Source of the DNA: Cesiribacter sp. SM1
GTDB taxonomy: Bacteria > Bacteroidota > Bacteroidia > Cytophagales > Cyclobacteriaceae
Direction of reading: 5' to 3'
DNA length: 64,000 bases
NCBI RefSeq assembly: GCF_020178975.1
Contig: NZ_JAHXBU010000092.1
Location: 310,001 to 374,000 of the forward strand
In this document: positions 1 through 8,847 of the stretch, one piece after another
Position numbering within the stretch: the first letter of the stretch is position 1
Layout of the letters: every line of letters starts with the position of its first letter
Translations under genes and position numbers: made by a program
Notes under the pieces: model-generated
Database searches by the model: none
What the model was told of the DNA's origin: nothing
What the model saw: only the letters and a program-made list of their open reading frames with translations

Positions 1-2283
1 GTAGCCTTTGCCATAACCGTAACCTCCACCCTTTCTGGCGTCGTTGAGTACGATCATGGTATGTTTCAGCTTTTTCTTTTTGTAGATGTCATCAACTATT
101 TTCACCTGTTCCTTTTCTGTAAACTGGTAGCGGATCAGGTACAGGCTTACATCAATATAAGCCGACAGTGAGAAAGCATCTGCCACCTGTCCAACCGGAG
201 AAGTATCAATGATCACATAATCAAAACGCTGCCTCAGGCCTTCTATCAGTTCACCTATTTTCGGCAACAGCATCAATTCTGATGGATTTGGCGGTATTGG
301 CCCTGCTCCCACCAGAAATAGATTAGGTGAAACTTTGGTAGGCTTGATCAGATCATTGATCGGGGTATTTTCTGTTACCAGGTAATTAGTAATGCCAAAA
401 TCATTGGTCATCGCCAGGTTTTGGAGCAGGCTTGGCTTTCTTAAGTCAAAATCCACCACCACCACTCTTTTGCCTGAAAGCGCCAGGCTGGCGCCAAGGT
501 TAAGGCTGAAGAAAGTTTTTCCTTCGCCACTGGCACTGGAAGTTACCAGCATCACCTTGTTTTCTTTGCCAGCATTGGCAAACTGCAGGTTTGCCCTGAT
601 GAGGCGGAACAATTCTGCCACCGGACTTCTGCTGTCCTTTGTTACCACCAGGCTCTCGCCACTACGCTTATGTGCTATTTCTCCAAGTACAGGTGTAGCA
701 GTAGCCTTATCCACATCTTTATGCTCCTGCACCTTGTTGTTAAGCATTTCCTTAACAAAAATAAAGGCAAATGGAACCCCAAGGCCCAGTATCAGGGCAT
801 ACATGTAAAAGGTGGAGCTTTCAGGCGAAACGGGGATACTACCTGCCGTTGCAGGATCTATAACACGTGAATTTGACACGGTTGCAGCCAGTGATAATGC
901 AGATTCTTCGCGTTTCTGCAGCAAATACAGGTAAAGACCTTCTTTGATTCCCTGCTGTCTGCTAATGGCCTGTATTTCACGCTCCATAAGAGGAACCTGC
1001 TCAATTTTTGATTCAAACTGTGCAAAATTTGCCTGCAGATTGCTTCTGGTAAGTTCCATGCTTTGCTGAATGTTCCTTAAATTTTCAAGGATATTCAGGC
1101 GCAGGTCATTCAGCTGTTCTGCTAAATTTTGTACCAGTGGGTTGTTGGGTTTGTTGGTTAGCAGCAGACGCTGTCTCTCCAGCTGAAGTTCGTTGAACCT
1201 GTCAATGAGCCGCTGCAATGTAGGGTCGCCAATGCTGAGACTGCTGGGCACTAAACCAAAATCATTATCACCTTTACTGAGATAGTTCTCTATAGAACTT
1301 AGGATTTCAAGTTGTAAATCATATTCTGCTAATTGCTGGTCGTAGCCTGTTCTTCCCTGCAGGTACATTTCTGCCTCTGTGCCAACATTTACCAACCTGC
1401 GTTCACGTTTGTATTCTTCAACGTCTTTTTCCACATCTGTGAGCTCATCTGTCAGAAACTTTAGCCTTTCGTTTATAAACTCAATTGTGTTCGCTGCAAT
1501 TACATTTTTATCTTCAACAGCCTCTTTATTATATACTTCTATAAGTTTGTTCAGAATATCCACTCCTTTTTCAGGAACCGGATCTACAAGACTCAGCATA
1601 AGGGCACTGCTCCAGGCAAGCTGGTCTTTTTCTACAACCAGCCTGTTACTGTAATTACTGGCCACCTTTTCAGTATCATGAAAATGCACCCTTACCCGCA
1701 TCCCTTCCCTGTTCCTGGCTGGTGCCGAAACAATGGTGAATTCTCCAAACCCCAGGTTTACACTTTGCCCGAATTTATGAGTGCTTACTTTTTCATTGTA
1801 CTCTATGTTATATACGTTATTTCCCCTGAGATGAACTGTTATTACCTTGTTGTGAGACAGTGTATCAAGTTTGTTGGTAATTACCCTGAAGGGCAGCGAA
1901 TTACCATACAATTCCGGATCTTTGATCCTGCCTTCTCCATAATAGGTTACATGCAGGTCCAGTTCGTTAAATACCCGGTACATAAGGCTCTGTGATTTTA
2001 GCAGCCTTATCTCGTTATCAATATTGGTACTTGATTTAAAACCTGGTATATCATTGAACACGGCACTTTCTGTGAGGCCACCAGATTGCTGATCGCTCTT
2101 AACCAGAATACTGGTTGTCACTAAATATTGCGGTGTGGTGTAGCGCAGGTAAAGATAGGCCAGCCCAAAAAACACAATGGTAGCCAGCAAAAACAGGTAC
2201 CAGTAACGCAGGTACTTAAGAATGATTTCTTTAAAATTTATTTGCTCAGAATCTTCGGCAAGAAGGTTTTCCTGATCTGTCAT
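1..2283 (-). CDS. Wzc-type polysaccharide co-polymerase / tyrosine autokinase (C-terminus cut by window edge)
   Basis: The reading frame runs from an ATG at 2283 to the window edge without a stop, giving 761 residues. The N-terminus has a Wzz-type chain-length domain with a membrane segment near residues 25-45 and a second one near 500. A long periplasmic coiled-coil-rich stretch lies between. The C-terminal third is a BY-kinase domain: Walker A (SASGEGKT), Walker A' (VVVDFDLRKPS) and Walker B (YVIIDTSP). The visible end is Gly/Tyr-rich (GGGYGYGKGY), the start of the tyrosine cluster expected in autophosphorylated BY-kinases. Such proteins control polymer length and export of capsule or exopolysaccharide together with a Wza-type exporter, which is the gene immediately upstream (11-bp gap). 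The family call is firm; the polymer is unknown. Confidence 0.93.
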   Translation of the reverse strand, partial: MTDQENLLAEDSEQINFKEIILKYLRYWYLFLLATIVFFGLAYLYLRYTTPQYLVTTSILVKSDQQSGGLTESAVFNDIPGFKSSTNIDNEIRLLKSQSLMYRVFNELDLHVTYYGEGRIKDPELYGNSLPFRVITNKLDTLSHNKVITVHLRGNNVYNIEYNEKVSTHKFGQSVNLGFGEFTIVSAPARNREGMRVRVHFHDTEKVASNYSNRLVVEKDQLAWSSALMLSLVDPVPEKGVDILNKLIEVYNKEAVEDKNVIAANTIEFINERLKFLTDELTDVEKDVEEYKRERRLVNVGTEAEMYLQGRTGYDQQLAEYDLQLEILSSIENYLSKGDNDFGLVPSSLSIGDPTLQRLIDRFNELQLERQRLLLTNKPNNPLVQNLAEQLNDLRLNILENLRNIQQSMELTRSNLQANFAQFESKIEQVPLMEREIQAISRQQGIKEGLYLYLLQKREESALSLAATVSNSRVIDPATAGSIPVSPESSTFYMYALILGLGVPFAFIFVKEMLNNKVQEHKDVDKATATPVLGEIAHKRSGESLVVTKDSRSPVAELFRLIRANLQFANAGKENKVMLVTSSASGEGKTFFSLNLGASLALSGKRVVVVDFDLRKPSLLQNLAMTNDFGITNYLVTENTPINDLIKPTKVSPNLFLVGAGPIPPNPSELMLLPKIGELIEGLRQRFDYVIIDTSPVGQVADAFSLSAYIDVSLYLIRYQFTEKEQVKIVDDIYKKKKLKHTMIVLNDARKGGGYGYGKGY

Positions 2284-2294
2284 TTTTAATGGGT

Positions 2295-3080
2295 TTATCT
2301 AGAAAATCGCCAGAATAACACTGTTACAGCAGATACCAGGCTTAATACAAATGGAATGTTCGCTCTTACAGGATTAGCTGCATATCCGCGTGCTTTTACG
2401 GCTTCAACATAAATCACATCGTTCTGCTGAAGGTAGAAATAGGGTGAGTTCAGCAGATTCCTGCTGTTCAGGTTTATCCTCGTCATGGTCCTGACCCCTC
2501 CTTCCTCTCGGATCAGCAGCACATTTTCCCGCTTTCCGTAGATGGTAAGATCACCAGCCATACCCAGGGCAGTCAGCAGGTTTAGTTTTTCCGATTCAAC
2601 AGTAAAGGTGGAGGGGTTTCTAACCTCCCCGATTACCGTAACCCTGTAATTCAGAAAACGGATATTCACAACAGGCTCCCTCAGGTACTCCTGCAAGGAA
2701 GTCTCCAGCTTCTGCACTGCCTCTTCCTTAGTAAGACCGGCCAGGTGTAGTTTTCCCAACACCGGGAATCGGATGTAGCCTGCAGAATCTACAAGATAGC
2801 CATCGGTACTCTGGCTGCTTACACCTCCTCCACTCATGCCGCCCGGACCAGGCGCAATCACGCCCTGGTTGAACAGTGTGTTGGACTCTGGACTCAGACT
2901 GCTTACTTTGATGCTTAAAATATCATCTGGCTGTATTCTGGGAGCACTTACGTTGGTTACAGCTTCTACATGTTCTTCCCGTGTAGCAGGTTCATCAGGC
3001 TCAGTAAAATATGTTAAGTTTCTGGAGCAGGAGGCAAACAGAAGCAAAAGCCCCGCAAGCTGTAAAATTCTAAAATTCAT
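2295..3080 (-). CDS. Polysaccharide export lipoprotein (Wza/BexD-like, SLBB domain)
   Basis: This is a 261-residue outer-membrane export protein. It has an N-terminal lipoprotein signal (LLLLFASC), a polysaccharide-export domain starting near 'IQPDDILSIKVSSL', and an SLBB-like segment near 'VTVIGEVRNPSTFTVESEKL'. A hydrophobic C-terminal segment (PFVLSLVSAVTVLFWRF) probably crosses the outer membrane or anchors it. The frame can be extended to a TTG at 3092, but the ATG at 3080 places the signal peptide properly and is preferred. Family members form the outer-membrane channel for capsule or exopolysaccharide, fed by the Wzc protein encoded directly downstream. A terminator-like hairpin ends only 16 nt before the start codon (see 3097-3127). 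Confidence 0.9.
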   Translation of the reverse strand: MNFRILQLAGLLLLFASCSRNLTYFTEPDEPATREEHVEAVTNVSAPRIQPDDILSIKVSSLSPESNTLFNQGVIAPGPGGMSGGGVSSQSTDGYLVDSAGYIRFPVLGKLHLAGLTKEEAVQKLETSLQEYLREPVVNIRFLNYRVTVIGEVRNPSTFTVESEKLNLLTALGMAGDLTIYGKRENVLLIREEGGVRTMTRINLNSRNLLNSPYFYLQQNDVIYVEAVKARGYAANPVRANIPFVLSLVSAVTVLFWRFSR

Positions 3081-3096
3081 TATGATGTACAAGGTT

Positions 3097-3127
3097 AAAA
3101 AAAGGGCAAAGCACCAGGCTTTTTGCC
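3097..3127 (-). terminator. Terminator-like hairpin in the leader of the export operon (possible attenuator)
   Basis: Read on the minus strand, an arm at 3127-3118 (GGCAAAAAGC) pairs with 3112-3105 (GCTTTGCC), leaving a 2-nt bulge and a 5-nt loop. One C and then seven T (3103-3097) follow, the usual form of an intrinsic terminator. The ATG of the export lipoprotein is only 16 nt further on, which leaves no room for a promoter between. The operon promoter must therefore lie upstream of the hairpin, which suggests attenuation or antitermination, or a very distal terminator of the preceding minus-strand gene. Confidence 0.5.
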
Positions 3128-3725
3128 TGAAGGCTTATGCCATACATTAACATTTATTGTTTATTGATCTCTAATACCACTGATTATCTACTTTATTTAT
3201 TCGGATAAGAAAGGCATCCTACTGCTTCTGATATGCCATAAGACTGATTATGCACATATTTGCAGGATGTCTGTTCCAAAAAATCGATGAACTCGTCCGG
3301 TTCCTCATACGGCTTCTTTCACATTGCAATCAATACTGACAATAATGTGCATCTCTTAACTAACGCACCAATCCTGTAATTTGTGTGGTTCATCATCTAT
3401 GATTTAACTACCATCAACTTTCAGGTTTAAAAAAGATAAACGGCCAGTCCAGCTCTACATGCTGTCGTGATTCTGCTCAGGTTGTTGCGGAAGCTACACC
3501 TGAGCTGCCATTCCGGTTGTTTATACATTCACACAAATTCTCATCATCATCATCTTCTTCAGCAGAGAAATAAAAAACACTATATATTTTAACTGAACCC
3601 TCTTACTAATGTTTTAGGTGTTGTAAAACTTTACTCAAACCTGCCAAAGGCAGAATAGCATCACCCAGAGGGCTTATAAAATAGCTGTACCTGCCCCTTT
3701 CATTGGTATTGCTGAAAATTATGCG
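3128..3725. other. Intergenic region, no gene seen
   Basis: About 600 bases between the export operon and the glycosidase gene hold no credible ORF on either strand. They probably contain the promoter and long leader of the minus-strand export operon. A short CAT-rich microsatellite occurs near 3540-3560. I see no tRNA or recognised riboswitch. Confidence 0.5.
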
Positions 3726-5075
3726 TCAATCCCGCTTGGTATACATGCCGGCACTGTTCACATAAAATGGGGTATTGGCTGTACCAACATTTCCCTGGCC
3801 ATCATACACGTATACAAACAGCCTGTAGGGGCCTTCCTTTGCCGGTGCTCTAAGCCTTATTTTACCGTCTGCTACATTGTTCAAAGAAAGTGGTAAAGGT
3901 TTAGCATCTGTGGGTGAGCCTTCATTGCCATGCTCATCAAATACCTCTGGCAGAAGCTCCCATTCTATTCTAAGGGAGTCACCTTCTGGATCAAAAGTAT
4001 ATACTGCAGCCTCATATTCCTGCTGTGGCTTCAGGTAGATGTTTTCGTAGCCAAATGTCTTGTTTAGCTTCAGATAAGCTATGTAGGGTGGTTTGTTTTT
4101 GGTGGTATCGCCAGTCCAGAGCTCATGCATGGCATGCACCATTTCAGTTTCTTCACCAGATTTGGTGAAGAGGCTAAACCAGGTGGGGGTACCCTCAAAC
4201 TTGTATCCCCAATAAAACACATAGCCGCCCAGGCACCTGGTGGTATCAACGCTTACTACCCGCTGGTAACGTTCTTTAATGAAACCGGCCTTTTCGGAGC
4301 TGGTTTGTTCCAGTGGTGCATACCACCAGGTGGTGTACGATTCCCAGTAACCCCGCGGACCGAACTCTGATACGATGTATGGACCTGCCCAACTACTTTC
4401 ACGGATCTTACCCGGTATGTTGGCCATGGCTCCAAATGTATTGACTGCTATAACATCAATTGCAGGACACTTTTTTGCTATAAGATTGATTAATTTTGTT
4501 CTTGCGCCAACCAGCATGGTGGCGGTGGGGTGATCGGGATCAAGCTCATCGATCATTTCTGCAATATCATTTACGGCATCCCATACTTTTGTGTTGGAGG
4601 CTTCCAGGTTCAACTCATTTCCCAGGCCCCACATTAGCAGTGCAGGATGATCTTTGTACTGTAGCACAACTTTCCGTAACTCCTCAAACTGTTGCGTTAC
4701 CAGTTCTTTATCGTAATAATTGAAGCCATCTTTTTCAGGAGCCATCCAAAGTCCTAGGGTAACCGTTAACCCATGTTTATGTGCTTCATCCAGTATGCGC
4801 TGAGCATCATCGGTATGCCAAACCCGCACAGAATTGCCCCCATGCTCTTTTATTTTGTCAAAATTATCGTAGCCGCCGCCACCCCTGATAAAATAAGGGC
4901 TACCATTGCGAAGAAGAGTGTAGTTTCCCTTCTCAAATACGATTTCTACTTTTCTTCCCCGGGCTACATACTTTTCTTCAGGATCCGGCTGTTCATCACA
5001 ACTATTCAAAAACAAACCGGTAATGCACAAAAAAATTAAAATAGAGTTTGGTAAAACTCTGCAGGAAATATACAT
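3726..5075 (-). CDS. Lipoprotein glycosidase/transglycosidase with a TIM barrel (GH2/GH72-like fold)
   Basis: This 449-residue protein begins with a lipoprotein signal (FLCITGLFLNSC), so it is probably anchored at the cell surface or in the periplasm. The central (beta/alpha)8 domain (roughly residues 45-320) has the clan GH-A layout: 'WGLGNELN' carries the likely acid/base Glu and 'YIVSEFGPRG' the likely nucleophile. 'NSVRVWHTDDA' resembles early barrel strands of GH2 and GH72 enzymes. A C-terminal beta-rich domain (about 330-440, 'RIEWELLPE...RLFVYVYDGQGNVGTA') looks Ig-like. The substrate cannot be read from the sequence; beta-glucan remodelling or beta-galactosidase-like hydrolysis are both possible. 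The gene stands alone on the minus strand. Confidence 0.75.
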   Translation of the reverse strand: MYISCRVLPNSILIFLCITGLFLNSCDEQPDPEEKYVARGRKVEIVFEKGNYTLLRNGSPYFIRGGGGYDNFDKIKEHGGNSVRVWHTDDAQRILDEAHKHGLTVTLGLWMAPEKDGFNYYDKELVTQQFEELRKVVLQYKDHPALLMWGLGNELNLEASNTKVWDAVNDIAEMIDELDPDHPTATMLVGARTKLINLIAKKCPAIDVIAVNTFGAMANIPGKIRESSWAGPYIVSEFGPRGYWESYTTWWYAPLEQTSSEKAGFIKERYQRVVSVDTTRCLGGYVFYWGYKFEGTPTWFSLFTKSGEETEMVHAMHELWTGDTTKNKPPYIAYLKLNKTFGYENIYLKPQQEYEAAVYTFDPEGDSLRIEWELLPEVFDEHGNEGSPTDAKPLPLSLNNVADGKIRLRAPAKEGPYRLFVYVYDGQGNVGTANTPFYVNSAGMYTKRD

Positions 5076-5411
5076 ACGAATTTGGTTGAGGCAATGCCTA
5101 AGCTACAGCCCTGGCTTATGTTGCTGTACAGCTGTAAGGCGTAAAAATAATCTGCAGTTGTCCCTGCCCGCTTCATTAGAAAAAATACGGCAAACAGCTG
5201 CTGCAGGTTTAGTTTATTTACTGTCGCTTGTTGTTAATTAACAACTGGCATTTTTAAACTTAGTTATGATAATCGGCCCCAAAATTAAATACAGAACAAA
5301 ATTATGCCTGTACCTGCAGTAGCAAACACTAAGACTGCAAATCAGGCATGAACTAAAAATAAAAAATATTCAGCCAGCTTCAGATCCAGCACTGCCAAAA
5401 GTTCTCTTTGC
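5076..5411. other. Intergenic region, no gene seen
   Basis: These 336 bases separate two minus-strand genes. They are AT-rich toward 5220-5400, hold no convincing ORF or hairpin terminator, and probably carry the promoter of the lipoprotein glycosidase. Confidence 0.4.
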
Positions 5412-6941
5412 TTAAGAACGCAGCCCTTCTACAAACTTTTGCCACTCTTCAAATTCCTCCTCCTTCATAACACGAGGCATTTTCACCTGTCCGCCTTTTT
5501 TCTTTTCCCGCTCATTCCATTTGTAAAAAACATCAGGCGTTACATTGCTAACCTTAACACCCTTCAGGGCCTGCCTTCTGGCAACACCGTAGTTTTTATT
5601 CGATTCCTTCAGGTATTCATCCAGTGCTTCTGTGAGCTTGTCTACATCCACCGCACCCTCTACCCCCAGATACCAATGGTGTATATAGTCGCCATCCGGT
5701 CTAACAGCAGCCACGGTAAACTCCGGAATGGCAACATCAAAGGTTTGTTCAAGATGTTTCATGGCGCTATTCATTTTCATTACAGACAGCTGTGAGCCAA
5801 CCACGTTTAAAAAATGTTTAGTCCGGCCTGAGATCACTATCTCTGCTTTTTCTTTATCTGTAAAGCGAACTGTGTCCCCAATCATATAGCGCCAGGCACC
5901 TGATACTGTAGAAATGATCAGTGCATAGTCTACCCCTTCTTCTACTTCATCAAGTGTATAGGCCGGGGCGCTCTGTACAACATTTCCATTTTCGTCTATA
6001 TTTTCCTCCTTAAAAGGCACAAATTCAAAATAGATCCCATTGTTGATTACCAGCCGCATGGCCATGTCTTTGTTGGGCCTTGCCTGGTATGCCAGAAAAC
6101 CTTCGGAAGCCAGGTAAGTATCAATAATGGTGATGGGTTTACCAAGCAATGATTCGAAGCTTTTCCGGTAGGGACCAAAAGCAACACCTCCGGATGCAAA
6201 AACGCTTAAGTCTGGCCAGATTTCATGTATATGATTAAGATTATGGTATTCAATGATCTTTTTTAGCATCAGCTCATTCCAGGATGGGATGCCACTCAGG
6301 GCACCCACATCCCAGTTTTTTGCATTCCTGGCGATTGCTTCTACCCGCTCGTCCCAGTCGTTCAGGGCAGAAATTTCATCTCCTGGCCTGTAATATCCCT
6401 TGAACCAGTCGGGGATGTTACTCGCTGAGATACCACTAATTTCACCCTCCAGGTGGGAACCTTTATCCACCAGGTCTGTAGAGCTGCTAAGCATCATCAC
6501 TTCTTTCTGGAAAAACTCAGAGGGAAAATCAAAATTGGTAATGGCCAGAATCTGCATAATACCCGCTTTGCGGATAGCTTTCAACATATCGTCAGTTACC
6601 GGAATCCGCTTGCTTTGTTTACCGGTAGTTCCGGAGCTTAGGGCATAATACTTGGGCTTACCTGGCCAGGTAACATTTTCTTCGCCATCCAGCTGCCTGG
6701 ACCACCATTGATCATGCATCTGGTGGTAATCAAAAAAAGGTACGGCCTTGGCAAATGCTGCCGCTATGTCTTTTTCCTCCAGAATCTGCTCAAAATTATA
6801 TTGCTTGCCAAAAGCAGCGTCTTTTGCATTTTTGAGTAATTGTGGCAATACCTCACGCTGATTTTCAGAAGGAGATAAATCCGGAATAACCTTCTCAGTT
6901 AATTCCAGCGCATGTTTGATGATGTTTCCCAGTATGGCCAT
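5412..6941 (-). CDS. GH3 auxin-responsive-promoter family protein (acyl-adenylate-forming superfamily)
   Basis: This 509-residue protein belongs to the GH3 family, whose plant members adenylate a carboxylic acid and conjugate it to an amino acid. The adenylation P-loop-like segment 'YALSSGTTGKQSKRIPV' (about residues 100-116), the later 'YLASEGFLAYQ' and 'YMIGDTVRFTDKEKAEIVISGRTKHFLNVVGSQLS' match the ATP-binding motifs of the family. There is no signal peptide, so it is cytosolic. Bacterial members are widespread in Bacteroidota but their substrates are largely unknown. The start at 6941 is an ATG. A hairpin plus U-tract lies 30 nt upstream of it (6972-7001), preceded by further structure, so expression may be controlled by attenuation. 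Confidence 0.88.
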   Translation of the reverse strand: MAILGNIIKHALELTEKVIPDLSPSENQREVLPQLLKNAKDAAFGKQYNFEQILEEKDIAAAFAKAVPFFDYHQMHDQWWSRQLDGEENVTWPGKPKYYALSSGTTGKQSKRIPVTDDMLKAIRKAGIMQILAITNFDFPSEFFQKEVMMLSSSTDLVDKGSHLEGEISGISASNIPDWFKGYYRPGDEISALNDWDERVEAIARNAKNWDVGALSGIPSWNELMLKKIIEYHNLNHIHEIWPDLSVFASGGVAFGPYRKSFESLLGKPITIIDTYLASEGFLAYQARPNKDMAMRLVINNGIYFEFVPFKEENIDENGNVVQSAPAYTLDEVEEGVDYALIISTVSGAWRYMIGDTVRFTDKEKAEIVISGRTKHFLNVVGSQLSVMKMNSAMKHLEQTFDVAIPEFTVAAVRPDGDYIHHWYLGVEGAVDVDKLTEALDEYLKESNKNYGVARRQALKGVKVSNVTPDVFYKWNEREKKKGGQVKMPRVMKEEEFEEWQKFVEGLRS

Positions 6942-6971
6942 TTCCAGAACTTACGGATATATGATTTAAGA

Positions 6972-7001
6972 ATAAAAAAGCTCCTGTAGCAGGCACAGGA
7001 G
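6972..7001 (-). terminator. Intrinsic terminator hairpin just upstream of the GH3-family gene
   Basis: A perfect 7-bp stem (6981-6987 with 6995-7001) with a 7-nt loop is followed on the minus strand by CTTTTTTATT. The T-run ends about 30 nt before the GH3 start codon. It could be an attenuator in the GH3 leader or the 3' end of a small RNA. Confidence 0.65.
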
Positions 7002-7017
7002 TAAATGAATGCCACTC

Positions 7018-7105
7018 CCATTAACGTAATGGAGAAGATTTGGTTAATTGACTGGTGCAGGAAATAGCCTGCTGCTGCCAGCAGATCCCTGAAATTCTGC
7101 ACCAG
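7018..7105 (-). promoter_or_regulatory. Structured leader or small RNA candidate upstream of the GH3-family gene
   Basis: Between two terminators on the minus strand lie two more inverted repeats. A 9-bp outer stem (7052-7060 with 7097-7105) encloses a CTGCTG/CAGCAG inner hairpin (7069-7074 with 7079-7084), and a 6-bp hairpin lies at 7018-7032. The loop of the downstream terminator (minus strand GCCTGCT, 6994-6988) is exactly complementary to AGCAGGC at 7073-7067 within this structure, which could allow alternative pairing. No protein is encoded here. Function is inferred from structure only. Confidence 0.4.
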
Positions 7106-7121
7106 TTTGCTGCAGCAGCAT

Positions 7122-7152
7122 AAAAAAAGGCAGCGGGTAAGTACCCGCTGCC
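7122..7152 (-). terminator. Strong intrinsic terminator after the YsnF-like stress gene
   Basis: Arms 7129-7138 and 7143-7152 form a GC-rich 10-bp stem with a 4-nt loop. On the minus strand it is followed by TTTTTTTA (7128-7121). It lies 42 bases past the stop of the minus-strand stress gene and should end that transcript. Confidence 0.85.
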
Positions 7153-7193
7153 ATTCATATAACGCAAGAATGCAACTATATTAAATCAACTGA

Positions 7194-7958
7194 TTAGGAA
7201 GTGCGATTTCGGTCTTTATCTGCACTTACTCTATCCACTTCCACATCTGTTCTGCGTTCTGTATCACGCACTTTTTCAGTATGCGAAGTTGTTTCCTTAC
7301 CAATGTTAACTTCTTCTACCACACGGGCTTCTTTTTTAATCATTGGCTGCTCGGCATGCTCTGTGATTCTGGCATCACCTTCCTGGAAGGTATCAAAATC
7401 ACGCTTAGAAGCCGGGCGGTCAACCGGATGACGCTCTACGTTTACGTGTTCTTCACGCAGACGAAGCTTTTCTTCTACCGGACGTTCAACGATACGGCTA
7501 TGCACACGTACCTCGCCAGTTTCAACTTCGCGCTTACCTACCTGTACATTCTCCTCAATTACTGGAATTGATTTGCCTTTTACATCAGCATCTGCAGTTG
7601 TGGCAGTTGCTGTACCTGTGGTACCTTTTGCTTTGGCTGCATCAGCTACATTTATAGCACCAAACTTATCCAAAATAGCTGCTGCACGCTCGGCATTCGC
7701 CATTTCGTCGGTGTGTACCGTTACAACTGTACCACGTCGGGCTGCTTCCCTGTAATTGGTTACATGCGGATCTCTGCCCAACAGATTAGTGAAAAAAGTA
7801 TCAGTTCTGTCGTGAGCAGTATTATCTTTTATATCTGTACCATGAGCAGAAAGGTCAATAGTACCGCGGTCAAACCCGTCGGTTACCAGCTGATCTGCTG
7901 CTTTCTGTGCTTGTACTTTATTTTCGAATATTCCTATTACTGTTTGTGACTTTGACAT
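7194..7958 (-). CDS. YsnF/AvaK (DUF2382) domain stress protein with a GSP17M-like N-terminus
   Basis: This is a 254-residue, very hydrophilic protein. Residues 1-95 ('QTVIGIFENKVQAQKAADQL...GTVVTVHTDEMANAERAAAIL') resemble the general stress protein 17M domain. A Thr/Ala-rich linker (about 108-125) follows. The C-terminal half (about 130-250) is a DUF2382/YsnF domain made of charged repeats such as 'SIPVIEENVQVGKREVETG' and 'LREEHVNVERHPVDR'. Such proteins are associated with general stress responses; no enzyme activity is known. The neighbour at 8012-8449 carries the same domain, so the two form a stress pair. Bounded downstream by a strong terminator. Confidence 0.85.
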   Translation of the reverse strand: MSKSQTVIGIFENKVQAQKAADQLVTDGFDRGTIDLSAHGTDIKDNTAHDRTDTFFTNLLGRDPHVTNYREAARRGTVVTVHTDEMANAERAAAILDKFGAINVADAAKAKGTTGTATATTADADVKGKSIPVIEENVQVGKREVETGEVRVHSRIVERPVEEKLRLREEHVNVERHPVDRPASKRDFDTFQEGDARITEHAEQPMIKKEARVVEEVNIGKETTSHTEKVRDTERRTDVEVDRVSADKDRNRTS

Positions 7959-8011
7959 GATTATTATTATTTAAATTAAAAAATACTAAGGCCTGATTTT
8001 CAAACCCTAAT

Positions 8012-8449
8012 CTATTCAGAGGTGTTGCTATTCTTGCGTTTAACAGACACCTCTTCTGAGCGAAGTGTCATGTGCTGCGAGGCTTGTTTTTTAACCTTGC
8101 GCTTGGTTACATGAAGCTCCTCTACTAACACCAGCCTTTTAACCACTACTTCTTTCAGTACTGGTATAATGGTGGTTTCACCTTCCTGCCTGATTGCAGG
8201 GGGAGGCGTATCTACATACTGGTTGATGGCTATGCGCTCTACGTCTACATCCTCATAAACATAAGGCACCTCTACATCAACCTCATCTTCGTGTACTTTT
8301 TTGCTGATATGTACAGAGCCGGTTTCAACTACTTTTTTCCTTACTTTCACCTTTTCCTCAATCACCGGAATGGTTTTTGATTGATAGGCAACCCTGTCTT
8401 CTGCGGCCTGTCCTTCAGCTTTATTATATGTTTTATCTTTTGATGCCAT
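8012..8449 (-). CDS. DUF2382 (YsnF/AvaK) domain protein
   Basis: This 145-residue, highly charged protein consists almost wholly of a DUF2382 domain. The phrase 'SKTIPVIEEKVKVRKKVVETG' closely parallels 'KSIPVIEENVQVGKREVETG' in the next gene downstream, and a second repeat unit begins at 'TTIIPVLKEVVVKRLVLVEELHVTK'. No signal peptide or membrane segment is seen. It is 53 bp upstream of its paralogue on the same strand and the two may be co-transcribed. A role in stress tolerance is inferred from the family. Confidence 0.82.
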   Translation of the reverse strand: MASKDKTYNKAEGQAAEDRVAYQSKTIPVIEEKVKVRKKVVETGSVHISKKVHEDEVDVEVPYVYEDVDVERIAINQYVDTPPPAIRQEGETTIIPVLKEVVVKRLVLVEELHVTKRKVKKQASQHMTLRSEEVSVKRKNSNTSE

Positions 8450-8847
8450 TCTTATACATAGTTTAAAGAACCCAAGTCTGTTCCAAAATCTTGCTTTCTG
8501 CTACAATTCCAAGAGTTCCCTCTATATAGAGTTACGGGACTATGCGCATAGGGTTTTATAAATCTTTGCTTCTACCCCTCAAACACTAAAGATCTGTTAG
8601 CCAAATACTACCAGCTGTGATTTTATTTTCTGCTCCTGTTTTTCTGTTATGGTTTAAACTCCTGCTTACCCCCACTCCATTATATAGCACCAGCTTATGA
8701 AGGAATTGATAAGGCGCAATGCCTCTCTAACGCCAACATTTGCAGCAACAGATCAAAACAGCCCTTAGCACATCTAACTTAAGAGTGCTGCTGTCACCAA
8801 TATTTACCGACATACCTCTATCAACAAACCACATGCATGACCTGCGA
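8450..8847. other. Intergenic region, no gene seen
   Basis: About 400 bases between the ankyrin gene and the DUF2382 gene. Overlapping ORFs of 73 codons on both strands here have no recognisable sequence. It probably contains the promoter of the two DUF2382 genes. Confidence 0.4.

Noticed and set aside
3540-3560. CAT-rich microsatellite as a CRISPR or phase-variable tract
   Set aside because: Only a few short units, outside any gene, without spacers; nothing supports either reading.
6899-7102. 67-codon ORF across the GH3 start and its leader
   Set aside because: It overlaps the GH3 start in another frame and runs through the terminator hairpin; no coding character.
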